Below are positions 1 to 8,234 of a stretch of DNA of 64,000 bases, one piece after another. A program made the translations under genes and the position numbers. Source of the stretch: Synechococcus sp. WH 8016 (GTDB lineage Bacteria; Cyanobacteriota; Cyanobacteriia; PCC-6307; Cyanobiaceae); assembly GCF_000230675.1 (NCBI RefSeq), contig NZ_AGIK01000001.1, positions 186,001 to 250,000 of the forward strand, in the 5' to 3' direction. Each line of letters starts with the position of its first letter. The first letter of the stretch is position 1. The notes beneath the pieces are model-generated. The model saw nothing but the letters and a program-made list of their open reading frames with translations. It was not told the DNA's origin and made no database searches.

Positions 1-257
1 CAAGGATCTTCGCTGCTTGGATCGAGATCCAAGATGCAGCGCACCAGCTGACGTAAGCGCGATCCAGGAAAGGGAAAACGCACCAGAGCACTGATGCCAT
101 TGGCTTTGGCAAGCTGCTCGCCGAGCCATCGGCTTGTGGGCCAGGTGTTGACGACAATCTCCAGCTCTTCAAACGGACCTGGGGGGTCAAGCGTCAGCGT
201 TTGAGCCAGAAGCGTTGCAAGAAACTCTGTGCGATTGCTGCGGTAAACCGTTAGCAA
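1..257 (-). CDS. recC: RecC, exodeoxyribonuclease V gamma chain, N-terminal part
   Basis: Partial gene running off the left edge; only about 85 N-terminal codons are present. Reading the minus strand from a TTG at 255-257 gives an open frame with LLTVYRSNRTEFLATLLAQ, then ELEIVVNTWPTSRWLGEQLA and FPFPGSRLRQLV. This is the RecC opening pattern: a 'VYRSNR' strand, then a 'trunk' segment where E. coli has VQSTGMAQWL. RecC is the recombination-hotspot-recognising subunit of the RecBCD helicase-nuclease that processes double-strand breaks. The start overlaps the end of the upstream phosphatase by 7 bases, suggesting cotranscription. TTG is the only plausible start seen. Confidence 0.8.
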   Translation of the reverse strand, partial: MLTVYRSNRTEFLATLLAQTLTLDPPGPFEELEIVVNTWPTSRWLGEQLAKANGISALVRFPFPGSRLRQLVRCILDLDPSSEDP

Positions 258-859
258 GGCTCTACCTGGACCGATGGGGCCGTCCGGTTGCGTGGAGCAG
301 CCGTATCCACCTGTACTCCCTCTACCTGCACAACGGCCTCTGTTTCTGGGCAGTAAGCCGAGAGTTTTCCTCCATACACCGCACCCGTGTCAATCATCAC
401 GATCTGACCATGTCGTTCCACATCCGTTCGAGGGGTATGACCAATCACGACCAGTCCACGGCTGCCGTCGTAATGCTCCCAGAAGGTCTCACGGATGGTC
501 AGGTTGGGAGAACCATTGGCGTCGAACCCTGCGTGGGTTGCCAGCCATCCGTCTCCCTGAAAAACATCGGGGAGCTGATCCAGCCGCTTAAGCCATGGGT
601 TGGGGCTGGTCAGGGACGCTTCGCTGACGCTCTGTAGGAGCGCCTGCTCATGATTTCCGCGCAGCCAGGTCGCCCGTCCAGCCGTGACTAAAGACCAAAC
701 CAAGTGCATCGTGGAGGAGGTATCGGGCCCACGGTTGATCACATCTCCGCAAAACACGACGTGGTCATTCTTTGGTAGAGCGCTGAGTAGACGCTGCAGC
801 GGTTGATAGCAGCCATGCACGTCTCCGATCACCCAGTGGTTGCACGGGAGTGATGACAT
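251..859 (-). CDS. ApaH/PrpA-like calcineurin-family phosphatase
   Basis: A 202-residue metallophosphoesterase. The dinuclear-metal motifs are intact: GDVHGCY near residue 12, GDVINRGP near 38, RGNHE near 67, and a C-terminal GHTPR near 140. This is the bacterial serine/threonine protein phosphatase / diadenosine tetraphosphatase group, small cytosolic enzymes that hydrolyse phosphoesters. Length is typical of PrpA-like proteins. It sits immediately upstream of recC on the same strand and overlaps its start. The real substrate (phosphoprotein or Ap4A) cannot be told from sequence. Confidence 0.85.
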   Translation of the reverse strand: MSSLPCNHWVIGDVHGCYQPLQRLLSALPKNDHVVFCGDVINRGPDTSSTMHLVWSLVTAGRATWLRGNHEQALLQSVSEASLTSPNPWLKRLDQLPDVFQGDGWLATHAGFDANGSPNLTIRETFWEHYDGSRGLVVIGHTPRTDVERHGQIVMIDTGAVYGGKLSAYCPETEAVVQVEGVQVDTAAPRNRTAPSVQVEPC

Positions 860-912
860 GCCAAACAGGCCATAGCGTCATCACATTAATTCCCTTTACT
901 GGTACGAATGCG

Positions 913-1200
913 ATGCGTGGAAATGCTTACCCTGATGGCCGTTGTGAACACGCTGTGGACCCACGATCATTGCCAGTGGCTCGTCGCGTGAGCTTGCTCG
1001 TGAACGCTCTCGACGGTGCACAACGCACCAATGAGGCTCTCGCTGCTTGTACCAATGGCGAAGAGATGCTCGACGTGCTCCTGGACGCGTCGATGAAATT
1101 AAGGCTTGGTCTCACGCGAGAGCAGCTTCGCAATACACCGCCGATTCGAGATTGGGTTTGGTGGAAAAACAAAAATGCTCTTGTCACGATTGGAGACTAA
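913..1200 (+). CDS. Small Nif11-like hypothetical protein
   Basis: About 95 residues from ATG 913. The frame is open from a GTG at 850, but that start would overlap the divergent phosphatase start, so 913 is preferred. The middle (VNALDGAQRTNEALAACTNG, then EEMLDVLLDASMKLRLGLT) has the two-helix look of Nif11-type small proteins, followed by a Trp-rich end (DWVWWKNKN). There is no Gly-Gly leader-cleavage site followed by a Cys-rich core, so it is not an obvious lanthipeptide precursor. The family call is an inference from pattern only. Confidence 0.5.
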   Translation: MRGNAYPDGRCEHAVDPRSLPVARRVSLLVNALDGAQRTNEALAACTNGEEMLDVLLDASMKLRLGLTREQLRNTPPIRDWVWWKNKNALVTIGD

Positions 1201-1559
1201 ATTCTCGCTTTTTTGCGAATCAGGTTGTCTCTATTTAGTCAGGCTGTTTGACTCGTAATTTTCAATTGATTTAAGGTAGTGCTTGCTGTAGATTTTGTGC
1301 TCTTGATAGTGATTCAGGAAGCAAGATCTATTCTCTATTTAGGCGAGTATTCGGCATCAATACTTCATCTAACAATAGGGGTGCTAAGTGGCAAGGGGCT
1401 TTTGGCGATTCCTGTTACTGCTCTAGGCATAAATTAAGGGAGAATGTAAATTATTTCGATGTCATGGTACCTCAGTAATTTTCGGACTCATTAAGGCAAT
1501 GGTCAAGACTGTTTAACGTTTTTAATTCTCAACTGGCTGAATAACGATTTCCCCATTGT

Positions 1560-1715
1560 CTAGCCTGGTTCTTCAACCATCTTCTCAATAAAGTGATTTA
1601 AATAGAACTTGGCGTGGTTCAACTTTCTGGACGGATTGTGAGCCTTGGTGGCCTCTTCGATAGCCCCATCTGAAATCTCCTCTCTGATCTCAGCGTTTGC
1701 AAGCCACTGTCTCAG
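1560..1715 (-). pseudogene. Start-less 51-codon frame, probably a broken small gene
   Basis: Minus-strand frame ending in TAG at 1560-1562. It reads as a convincing amphipathic protein tail (WLANAEIREEISDGAIEEA, then KLNHAKFYLNHFIEKMVEEP). The frame is closed by TAG at 1716-1718, and no ATG, GTG or TTG lies between. In a neighbouring frame just upstream an ATG opens MFTLQAIAETVACKR before stopping, which would fit one frameshift joining the two. I infer a disrupted small gene. It may instead start at a rare codon such as CTG 1715. The family is not recognised. Confidence 0.4.
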
Positions 1716-1772
1716 CTATGGCCTGCAGCGTGAACATGGAATAAGCCAAACTAGTTTCTCTGTCTCTATCTC

Positions 1773-1973
1773 CTAGATCACAAGGTCCGCTTCTGAGGCT
1801 GCTTTAACCACTTCAAGGTCGATAAACGACGTAGGCTTCAAATGGTCGATGAAGTGAATGCGTGCAGCATCCGACTTAATCCATTGGTTGAGCTGTTCCT
1901 TGCTTTGAAGCTCGGGGACGTTTAGATTTACCGAAATAGTGGCCAGTAGAGTGATCTTTTGTGAGTATTCCAT
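1773..1973 (-). CDS. Small hypothetical protein (66 aa)
   Basis: ATG-started frame of 66 residues beginning MEYSQKITLLATISVNLNVP, then QSKEQLNQWIKSDAARIHF and FIDLEVVKAASEADLVI. Composition and helix-like charge pattern look coding, and there is no good alternative frame on the other strand. No family is recognised. It lies upstream of, and on the same strand as, the start-less frame at 1560-1715. Confidence 0.45.
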   Translation of the reverse strand: MEYSQKITLLATISVNLNVPELQSKEQLNQWIKSDAARIHFIDHLKPTSFIDLEVVKAASEADLVI

Positions 1974-2526
1974 TGTTTAAAACTTAATAGACACTAAAGG
2001 AAATTGCTTGAAAGATTAATCAACGAGCATTGTGAGTTTGTATGTGTTTATTGTAGTTCTAATTGTAGGGAAGAATCCAGTTCTTGAGACTAGTCGAAGG
2101 ATTTGTCCGCACTTTCTGAACCATTTGGCTTAAGTTTCTTTGCTGTGTCAAAAGTGGTCATGAAGATTGATTTGAAGTCTCAATTATATTGATGGTTAGT
2201 TGATGGATTTCATTTGTTTTTGAGGAGATCGCAATCATCGCCGATGCCGTAGATAACAGTGTCGTCGTTGATGCTGAGAGGAATAGGCCTTTCATTAAAT
2301 GATGAAACATGGTCCAGCTATGCTTAGCAATAAGGTGGCAACTGCGATTAATTGAAAACTGATTTAAGAATCACAGATAAACGCGATTATATTCGTCACC
2401 CTTATAAGAGTCCATCACTTTTTTTGAAGTGAGTCATCAAGTCTCATTGCTCGGCTGATTCAAGAAACTCAGTGCATAAAATAATCTGAATGAACTCACA
2501 AGGATATGTTCAGTTGATATCTTTGA

Positions 2527-2730
2527 TTAAGAGCCTCCAGCACAATAACGGACACTACCCATTATTCTTAAGGAGTCGATCTTTTCACCTTGTTTCGATG
2601 AGTTTTTAACATGATGAGCAATACAAGTGTTTTGGGACGATGCCTGTTTGGCAATCGGGATGAGTAAAATGAAGCCTCCTACTATAGCTAGTGCTACTAA
2701 GCATTTTTCTGGAATTCTAGAAAGCGACAT
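2527..2730 (-). CDS. Small predicted secreted or membrane protein (67 aa)
   Basis: The N-terminus MSLSRIPEKCLVALAIVGG is followed by more hydrophobic residues and then a polar tail with three cysteines (NTCIAH, RYCAGGS). This is the shape of a signal peptide or a single N-terminal membrane segment with an exported tail. No clear ribosome binding site precedes the ATG. No family is recognised. It is isolated in AT-rich DNA. Confidence 0.4.
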   Translation of the reverse strand: MSLSRIPEKCLVALAIVGGFILLIPIAKQASSQNTCIAHHVKNSSKQGEKIDSLRIMGSVRYCAGGS

Positions 2731-2776
2731 TTCAAAGGAAATTGATTGATGTAGCTAACGATACACAATTATTGGC

Positions 2777-2878
2777 ATGATTTCAGAAATAAAAGGTTCC
2801 CTGCTGGTTGTGTTTGGTCTTACGTCTGGTTTGATGGCAGCTATGATCATCACAACCCTACTTGATGTTTTTGACTAA
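2777..2878 (+). CDS. Possible single-pass membrane microprotein (33 aa)
   Basis: ATG 2777 to TAA 2878 encodes 33 residues, almost all one hydrophobic helix: MISEIKGSLLVVFGLTSGL, then MAAMIITTLLDVF. Short single-helix proteins are common among cyanobacterial photosynthetic small subunits, but this one matches none I recognise. No strong ribosome binding site is visible. It is kept as a low-confidence candidate because the frame is hydrophobic throughout and ends cleanly. Confidence 0.25.
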   Translation: MISEIKGSLLVVFGLTSGLMAAMIITTLLDVFD

Positions 2879-3257
2879 TTTAGAATGGTTTTGCATCCCA
2901 TTTAGTGCCTAAAGCATTATACTACTCAGAATTTACTTTGTTTCGATGCTAGGTTTATGACATGTTTCAGGTATTTTTAGCCCTGAATGTGTTTGTCATG
3001 CCACTTTGTTTCATTTGGCCATGAAGCTGTAGTAAATTCGACTCAATCCCCTTCGCCGATCAGGCTAGCCGTCTTACTGATGGGATTAAAAAGATTCGAG
3101 GTCTACTGAATGCAGGTAATTTTGATTAATCTGCATGATTTTTGTATCGATTTGTTTGCTGTGTAAGGGTCGATTTTGCCTGCTCAAGGTTGTTATTGTG
3201 GTTAAAGTCTTGGTATCTAGCTTGTAAGCATCCTGATAGAGGTATAATTTGATAGTA

Positions 3258-3722
3258 ATGCCCAGAAAGCTGATGACAGGGAAAAATTTTAAGCCAGCTA
3301 GTTTGAAGCAGCGTATTTCTTCTCTTGCTCAGCAAATCAAAACCAAGAAAACTCTTATTCAAAGCGTTATTGATCAAAAGCATGAGCTAAGACAGTCTTA
3401 CATTGTATCAATGGAAAAAATTCGTCAGAATATAGTTGAAAAATGCTCAGAAGTTTATAGTATTCAAGACGATTATGATTCAGAAATCGTACGCCTCGAC
3501 AAGGAGGAGCAAGTCTTAACTCTTGAGCTCGATGAGCTTTTAAATCAAAGAGATCAGCTTAGTAAAACTCTTTTAGATCAGAACACTGGCCTATCCTTTC
3601 CCAAAAAGCTTGTTTTACTTCTTTTAACTTTTTCTTTTTTTGTTGTTTGCTCGGCATTGTTGGTTATGCAAAAGCATGTCCTGCTCAAGCATGTTCCTCA
3701 ACAGCAAGAAGTTCTCGATTAA
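3258..3722 (+). CDS. Coiled-coil protein with C-terminal membrane anchor
   Basis: About 154 residues from ATG 3258 (an in-frame TTG lies at 3249). Residues about 15-110 are rich in Lys, Glu, Gln and Leu in heptad-like spacing (LKQRISSLAQQIKTKKTLI and following), predicting a long coiled coil. A hydrophobic segment follows (KLVLLLLTFSFFVVCSALLV), then a short basic tail. The arrangement is a cytoplasmic coil anchored by a C-terminal helix. Family unknown. It stands alone beside the AT-rich stretch. Confidence 0.55.
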   Translation: MPRKLMTGKNFKPASLKQRISSLAQQIKTKKTLIQSVIDQKHELRQSYIVSMEKIRQNIVEKCSEVYSIQDDYDSEIVRLDKEEQVLTLELDELLNQRDQLSKTLLDQNTGLSFPKKLVLLLLTFSFFVVCSALLVMQKHVLLKHVPQQQEVLD

Positions 3723-3944
3723 TATCTTGTCCTCAATGAACCAGGTTGTAAGGCAAATTTCGCATTCACCTCTCAAACACAATAACTTTATTCATCAGCA
3801 GTGCCGCGATTTTACTCATAGGGTTTGTGATTCGGCTCAGTGCATTAGGTTTATCCCATATCTCTTGAATAAAATCAAAGCCTGATCTAAGCTTCTATGT
3901 GATCTGTTTGTCTCTTGCCTCCTCAACGAATAGAGGCACCATCT

Positions 3945-4037
3945 ATGCAGATACCAGCTCTCCTGCTAATTGTCTTCGATTCTGCGCGATACCGACAATC
4001 AGCCCTAACCCTCGCAGTATTCGGCATCATTTACTAA
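3945..4037 (+). CDS. Possible 30-residue hydrophobic peptide
   Basis: ATG 3945 to TAA 4037 reads MQIPALLLIVFDSARYRQSA then LTLAVFGIIY. An AGAGG lies about eight bases before the ATG, a reasonable ribosome binding site. It lies in a 380-base gap between the coiled-coil gene and the convergent sigma factor; nothing else convincing was seen in that gap. Hydrophobic with a basic centre. Function unknown and coding status uncertain. Confidence 0.3.
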   Translation: MQIPALLLIVFDSARYRQSALTLAVFGIIY

Positions 4038-4105
4038 GCAACTCTTGAGGGTGGGAATGACTATTGAATCCACTCAGTGACTGTTACCCCTAGGAGCCTC
4101 TGCAT

Positions 4106-4954
4106 TCACGCCACTAGCTGTCGGTGTTCGATCAACTTTGCTGCTAGCTGTTTTTTGGCACGCTCAACTTTCTGACGAACTCGTTCTCGGCTTATTCCGA
4201 TTTCGTTGGCGATTGATTGAAGGCTCTCTTCACCAATCACATTGCGCCGCAGCAATTCTTGGTCATTATTCTGAGCTAATTTTGTGTGCAGTTGGAGGCT
4301 GTCTCGGACTGTTTCCCATTGGAATTTGTCGATGTGGAGTGTGGACTGTTCGTCGCACAGCATTTCACTCAGGGTTGAGCCATCACCGTCCCCCCCCAGT
4401 CTCATATCTAAGGATGTGGGTCTCTTTGCTACAAGTGCATGGCGTAAGTTTTTAAGTTGTTCATCGCTGATCTGAAGCTGATCACAAATCTCTAGATCGG
4501 TTAATCCTCTTGGTAAGTGATTGAGCTTGGTGATCAACTGATTCAGGGAGACTGGAACTCGGATCGTAGATCCTGTCTGATCGATAGCCCTGCTGATCGA
4601 TTGACGGATCCACCAGTAGGCGTAGGTGCTGAATTTGTAGCCCAGTTCTGGGTCGAATTTTTCGACTGCTCGGTTTAGGCCAATGCAGCCTTCCTGAATT
4701 AAATCTCCCCACTCCAATTGGCCGAGTTGGCGATGCATGTATTTCCTTGAAACATTGACCACAAGCCTGAGGTTGGCCTTGATCATTCGATCCTTAGCTC
4801 TTTTCCCAGCTCTTATTTGGCTGCGGGTTGCCTTGGGTGACTGGCTTAACTTCACAGCCGTTCCGAGAGTGATCTCCTCTGCCGCTGTGAGCAATGGGGT
4901 TCGGCCCATCTCGTTCTTGAATTGGTCGATATTGCCGTTATCCAAGAATGGCAT
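4106..4954 (-). CDS. RNA polymerase sigma-70 factor, group-2 type
   Basis: A 282-residue sigma factor that directs RNA polymerase to promoters. Seen in order: region 1.2 (LLTAAEEITLGTAV, about 21-34), region 2 (NLRLVVNVSRKYM, then WGDLIQEGCIGLNRAVEKFD and FSTYAYWWIRQSISRAID), region 3, and region 4.2 with the helix-turn-helix (LQSIANEIGISRERVRQKVE). Group-1 SigA usually carries an acidic N-terminal extension and is longer, so this is a non-essential group-2 type factor typical of cyanobacteria. Oddity: RVRQKVE in place of the common RVRQIE. It is monocistronic. Confidence 0.93.
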   Translation of the reverse strand: MPFLDNGNIDQFKNEMGRTPLLTAAEEITLGTAVKLSQSPKATRSQIRAGKRAKDRMIKANLRLVVNVSRKYMHRQLGQLEWGDLIQEGCIGLNRAVEKFDPELGYKFSTYAYWWIRQSISRAIDQTGSTIRVPVSLNQLITKLNHLPRGLTDLEICDQLQISDEQLKNLRHALVAKRPTSLDMRLGGDGDGSTLSEMLCDEQSTLHIDKFQWETVRDSLQLHTKLAQNNDQELLRRNVIGEESLQSIANEIGISRERVRQKVERAKKQLAAKLIEHRQLVA

Positions 4955-5191
4955 TCAGCTCAGAGCGATGGACTATCAAAGGAACTTTGGCGCGTGTTGT
5001 CCTTCCTTGATGTGAGATCCATCACCATTGGCATGATCCTGCTTTAGTACTTATGAACTTGCTTGTGGCTTCGTGAGGGGCAGCTGTTCGCGTTCAATCG
5101 TTAGGTGGCTTCTGCAGGAACAGGGTTGAGTCGCTTTCATTTTTTGAGTAATCGCTGGTTACTCGTTTGTATGGGCTCTTTATTGTTTTCA

Positions 5192-5476
5192 TCACCATAA
5201 AGAATGCTTAAAATTCTTTTGATGGAACCAGTAAAAAAATCCACCGATTTTGCGAGTCCATGGCTTTTGATTTTTACGTTCGATCTTCCATCCGAAGGTC
5301 GCCGCGTATCTCCCTGTTTTACAATCAATGATCATGGCTGTTGTCTGTTTTAGACCATTTGGAGGCCTGACGCCCAATTCTGGAACGCCAATGGCTAATG
5401 CAAATTGCTCATTGCTGACTGGGTCTCGGATGTTTTTAATTGCTGCTCTTGGTTCGTCAAAGCTAACAACTCCCAT
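5192..5476 (-). CDS. Hypothetical protein (about 94 aa)
   Basis: The minus frame from ATG 5476 reads MGVVSFDEPRAAIKNIRDPV, then NEQFALAIGVPELGVRPPNG and MIIDCKTGRYAATFGWKIE. It looks more protein-like than the overlapping plus frame. The frame is open further upstream to 5533. No family is recognised. A hairpin with a T-run lies at 5532-5556 on the plus strand, just outside the gene, which leaves some doubt about which strand is expressed. Confidence 0.4.
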   Translation of the reverse strand: MGVVSFDEPRAAIKNIRDPVSNEQFALAIGVPELGVRPPNGLKQTTAMIIDCKTGRYAATFGWKIERKNQKPWTRKIGGFFYWFHQKNFKHSLW

Positions 5477-5531
5477 TGCAGATGTTGATTTAATGCGGTA
5501 TCCATCACTGTGGGTGCAGCAGAAGACCAGC

Positions 5532-5556
5532 AACCCCAGCCATGAGCGGGGTTTTT
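5532..5556 (+). terminator. Hairpin plus T-run, intrinsic-terminator-like
   Basis: AACCCC at 5532-5537 pairs with GGGGTT at 5548-5553 around a 10-base loop, and the T-run continues to 5556. Polarity is for a plus-strand transcript, yet no convincing plus-strand gene ends here. It may end an unannotated small RNA. Confidence 0.5.
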
Positions 5557-5660
5557 ATGACAGACGCAGTGGTTTGACTAAAACCGCTCGATAGGTCATT
5601 TCTTTCGTCGTGTTTTGTCTAGCGGTCTTCAGCAGGGGTGAGTCCACCTTTCAACCCTTT

Positions 5661-6053
5661 TCAGTCGTTACCTCCATCAAAATCTATTGATTTGAGCGCG
5701 AGGTTTATGCGGTCTTCTGCTTCAAGTGCTTTATTCGGTCCTCTTGTCGCCCCATCAACAGCAATCTTGCCTCCGCTCTTGAATACCAGCTCTTTGCACA
5801 TGTCATCAAACACTTCTGCTGCATCTGGATTCCGCCTGAAATAGTCCGCAAGCCATCGGTTGACCTCCTCCGGTAACTCGACATCACCTATCAGCTTCTT
5901 ATCAAGAACGGCTCTCGCAAACGAGACGGATGGCTCCTCTTCCGGTGTTTCAGCCTCAGCGATCACCCTGACCTTCACTTCAAAGGTCTGTGCAACCTCC
6001 CAGAAGTCAACACCTGGGTAAGCGTCTTCCAAAAATGAGGCTTCGAATTTCAT
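5661..6053 (-). CDS. Hypothetical acidic protein (130 aa)
   Basis: ATG 6053 is preferred over the longer frame to 6116. The protein starts MKFEASFLEDAYPGVDFWEV and continues with RVIAEAETPEEEPSVSF, RWLADYFRRNPDAAEVFDDM and a C-terminal DRINLALKSIDFDGG. It is acidic, soluble, and without signal peptide or membrane segment. Probably a lineage-specific protein; no family is recognised. Next gene downstream on the same strand is the hypothetical at 5192-5476. Confidence 0.6.
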   Translation of the reverse strand: MKFEASFLEDAYPGVDFWEVAQTFEVKVRVIAEAETPEEEPSVSFARAVLDKKLIGDVELPEEVNRWLADYFRRNPDAAEVFDDMCKELVFKSGGKIAVDGATRGPNKALEAEDRINLALKSIDFDGGND

Positions 6054-6226
6054 TGCTCTACTTTCGGCGCTTAGTCGGTTTTTTAGTGGTTGATTGATAG
6101 ACACAGGTCTTACCAAACAAGACCGATGTCCTCACTCCACTTCTACCAAATTTGGCTTCTGTTGGTGTCTGCTTCTGGAGTTGTCACAGCGTTTCGGTTC
6201 AACCATTGCCCTAGGCCACTCGATGT

Positions 6227-6436
6227 TCAGTGATCGATCCACTGCCTTTTACGCAGTGACGCTGAACCAGTACGGCTCCATCTCTTGCCTTGTTGCTTCT
6301 GCTCCACACCAAACCTGGTTGATTGAGCAAGCAACCTGATCGGTTTAATGCCGTATTTCTCTGCCTTGCTAGCCAGCCTGTCCGTGCAGTCGATGTCGAG
6401 ATGATCAGCCTCAGCGATCAATGCTTTGCACACCAT
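6227..6436 (-). CDS. Possible small hypothetical protein (69 aa)
   Basis: ATG 6436, with a GGTGG about nine bases before it, opens MVCKALIAEADHLDIDCTDR, then LASKAEKYGIKPIRLLAQS and a basic tail. The frame is also open upstream through the tRNA-Pro gene, which is not meaningful. It lies just past the tRNA terminator. No family is recognised; coding status is uncertain. Confidence 0.3.
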   Translation of the reverse strand: MVCKALIAEADHLDIDCTDRLASKAEKYGIKPIRLLAQSTRFGVEQKQQGKRWSRTGSASLRKRQWIDH

Positions 6437-6460
6437 TTTGCGCCCACCACTCTGCAGGCA

Positions 6461-6488
6461 ATAAAAAAGCCGCCTTGGGGAGGCGGCT
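6461..6488 (-). terminator. Intrinsic terminator of tRNA-Pro
   Basis: On the minus strand AGCCGCC-type stem bases (6482-6488 with 6468-6474) form a strong GC hairpin around TCCCCAA, followed by a run of T then ATT (6461-6468). It lies 34 bases after the tRNA-Pro 3' end. Confidence 0.8.
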
Positions 6489-6521
6489 GAAATGTCAGTG
6501 CTGGACTGACTGGTTTTGCAG

Positions 6522-6595
6522 TCGGGGTGACAGGATTCGAACCTGCGACATCCTGCTCCCAAAGCAGGCGCGCTACCAAACTGCGCTACACCCCG
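6522..6595 (-). tRNA. tRNA-Pro (TGG)
   Basis: The minus strand starts CGGGGTG and ends CACCCCG plus discriminator A, giving a 7-bp acceptor stem. The T-arm is GCAGG-TTCGAAT-CCTGT. The anticodon arm CCTGC-TTTGGGA-GCAGG carries TGG. It is 74 bases with no encoded CCA. TGG can read all proline codons by wobble. Confidence 0.95.
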
Positions 6596-6673
6596 CAGCT
6601 CCGCCACTTTAAAGGAATGGGTCCTCCTGATCCCAAGGATGCGTGTCTAAGCTGATAAAAAGCTTTTCCGGGT

Positions 6674-7057
6674 ATGTCAAATTCCTGGACGCCAGGCGCT
6701 GTCGACGCATTGAGGCAGCAACACAATCTCCCTTTCGTCCGCACGGATGAGCAGGGGCAGGTGGTTGAGTTCAACGACCGCTTTCGTCTGATTTATGGCT
6801 GGGACGATGGCTTAGTTGGTCAAACCATTGGGATGATTTTGCCAGCGTCCTTTCGTGAGCTCCATCACGCTGGATTCTCTCGTTTCAAGCTGACAGAGAC
6901 ATCAAAGCTTGTTAATCACCCCCTTGAGTTGGCGACGATTTGTCGTGATGGAGCTGAAATTCGTAGTGAACATTTCATCGTTGCTGAGCGTAGTGATGAT
7001 GGTGGATGGAGTTTTGCGGCAACGCTGAGGCCCCTGGAAGGACCCCATGCTTGCTGA
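6674..7057 (+). CDS. Stand-alone PAS-domain protein
   Basis: 127 residues making one PAS domain: FVRTDEQGQVVEFNDRFRL (about 21-39), IYGWDDGLVGQTIGMILP (about 40-57), then a beta-rich end with RDGAEIRSEHFIVAER and WSFAATLRPLEG. PAS domains sense ligands, redox or light, or mediate protein contacts. The stop lies 11 bases inside the following histidine kinase gene, so the two are almost certainly co-translated, and this may be a separate sensor subunit for that kinase. No membrane segment. Confidence 0.85.
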   Translation: MSNSWTPGAVDALRQQHNLPFVRTDEQGQVVEFNDRFRLIYGWDDGLVGQTIGMILPASFRELHHAGFSRFKLTETSKLVNHPLELATICRDGAEIRSEHFIVAERSDDGGWSFAATLRPLEGPHAC

Positions 7058-8234
7058 AAACAGCTCTTCAGGGTCAGCAGATTCTGGATCTCTGATCCAT
7101 CAGATGAGTCAGTCGCTCGGACTGCTGAGAGTTGCCTTTGATTCCACGGGTGAAGCGATGTTGATCGTGGATGAATCCTCTGCAGTGCGCTGGGCTAACC
7201 AGCAAGCTGCAGATCTCTGGGGAGGAGGAATCACATTGCAGATGGTTGGAAGGCCTCTTTCCGCTTTGCTGCAGTTCCACCATCTTGATCGAAGCCCCAT
7301 GGGGGATCAAGAGCCAACGCACCCTTTACAAAAAGCCCTTTCTGCTGATGGTCGTAATTCTTATCTAATACAAGCACTTTCTGAGCCTGATCTTGATCAG
7401 TCGCAACTGATTACTCGCTCGGTGAGTTGGCGTCAGATCATTCAGATGAACCAGAGCTTTGTTTTGTTGATTTTTCGTGATCTTGAGCCGTTAGAGAAAG
7501 CTTTGGCAAGACAACGGCAATTTATCGATAAGCTTGCTCATGAGTTAAGAACTCCGCTTGCGATTATTACCGGAAATTTGCATCGGATGAAGCGTAAAGA
7601 GCAGCTGTCTGGGAAAATTCACCAATCCTTATCCGATGCCACCGCAGAGACACAGCGTATGGCAAGTCTTGTTGATAATCTTTTGTTGCTTTCGGAGTTA
7701 GATGCTGACTGCCGCCGTTGGACGTTGCAAATAGATGATTTGCGAACTTACATTGATCAATGGGTCGCCAAGCTGAATCCTGAATCAAGAGAATGTCTAC
7801 AGACGATTGTTGCTAATGAAAATGATGAATATCAGGTTCAGCTTGACCAAGATGCTTTTTATCTGATTCTCGATAACCTTCTCGATAACAGCCGTCGGTT
7901 TTGTCGTTCTCGGCTGTTGATCCAGATACGTTTAATCAAAAATCCATCACACGTTGAGCTGCAATTTATAGACAATGGACCCGGGATGCAAAATGATGAC
8001 AATTACGATGCCGCCTTTGAGCGATTTGTCCGTATTGAGGAGCATCGAAAGGCTGACATGACCGATGGAGGTGGACTTGGACTCCCTTTGGTGAAAAGTT
8101 TGATGGAAGGAATGGGAGGGTCAGCGAGTTGTGCGTCGCCTCAAGGATTCACAAGTTCGATCAGTCAGGGTCTCGTTGTGACATTGCGATTCCCATGCCC
8201 TAGGTCGTCTGTTGGAGTAAAGAGCTTTCTTTAA
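7047..8234 (+). CDS. PAS-containing sensor histidine kinase
   Basis: 395 residues. An N-terminal PAS domain (about 22-145; TGEAMLIVDESSAVRWANQQ) precedes a HisKA dimerisation domain whose H-box is KLAHELRTPLAII with the phospho-accepting His near 165. The ATPase domain shows the N-box (ILDNLLDNSRRF), G1 (DNGPGM) and G2 (DGGGLGLPLVKSL). There is no transmembrane segment, so it is a soluble kinase. It overlaps the PAS gene before it, and the receiver gene at 8231-8584 converges on it with a 4-base overlap. That regulator is the obvious candidate partner. Confidence 0.92.
   Translation: MLAENSSSGSADSGSLIHQMSQSLGLLRVAFDSTGEAMLIVDESSAVRWANQQAADLWGGGITLQMVGRPLSALLQFHHLDRSPMGDQEPTHPLQKALSADGRNSYLIQALSEPDLDQSQLITRSVSWRQIIQMNQSFVLLIFRDLEPLEKALARQRQFIDKLAHELRTPLAIITGNLHRMKRKEQLSGKIHQSLSDATAETQRMASLVDNLLLLSELDADCRRWTLQIDDLRTYIDQWVAKLNPESRECLQTIVANENDEYQVQLDQDAFYLILDNLLDNSRRFCRSRLLIQIRLIKNPSHVELQFIDNGPGMQNDDNYDAAFERFVRIEEHRKADMTDGGGLGLPLVKSLMEGMGGSASCASPQGFTSSISQGLVVTLRFPCPRSSVGVKSFL

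Larger units (their letters stand above)
1201..3257. other. AT-rich gene-poor stretch with small ORFs and frame remnants
   Basis: About 2 kb, visibly more AT-rich than its flanks and without any gene over 70 codons. It holds the candidates listed separately (1560-1715, 1773-1973, 2527-2730, 2777-2878). It also holds open but start-less peptide-like frames, for example minus 2239-2334 reading ...LSINDDTVIYGIGDDCDLL, and plus 3030-3129 reading ...PFADQASRLTDGIKKIRGLL. No tRNA, integrase or transposase was seen. The pattern suits a site of gene decay or small accessory genes. Confidence 0.5.

Noticed and set aside
3640-3885. 81-codon plus frame overlapping the end of the coiled-coil gene
   Set aside because: It starts inside that gene in another frame, and its sequence lacks protein-like character.
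1344-4032. Shared 14-mer AGTATTCGGCATCA near 1345 and 4015 as a repeat pair
   Set aside because: A 14-base match is expected by chance several times in 64 kb, and flanks do not match.
6522-6595. tRNA-Pro as an integration site for a genomic island at 5-6.5 kb
   Set aside because: No integrase, no repeat of the tRNA 3' end and no phage genes were seen in the window.
6227-6607. 126-codon minus frame across tRNA-Pro
   Set aside because: Its first half is the tRNA and its terminator; only a shorter start inside might be real.
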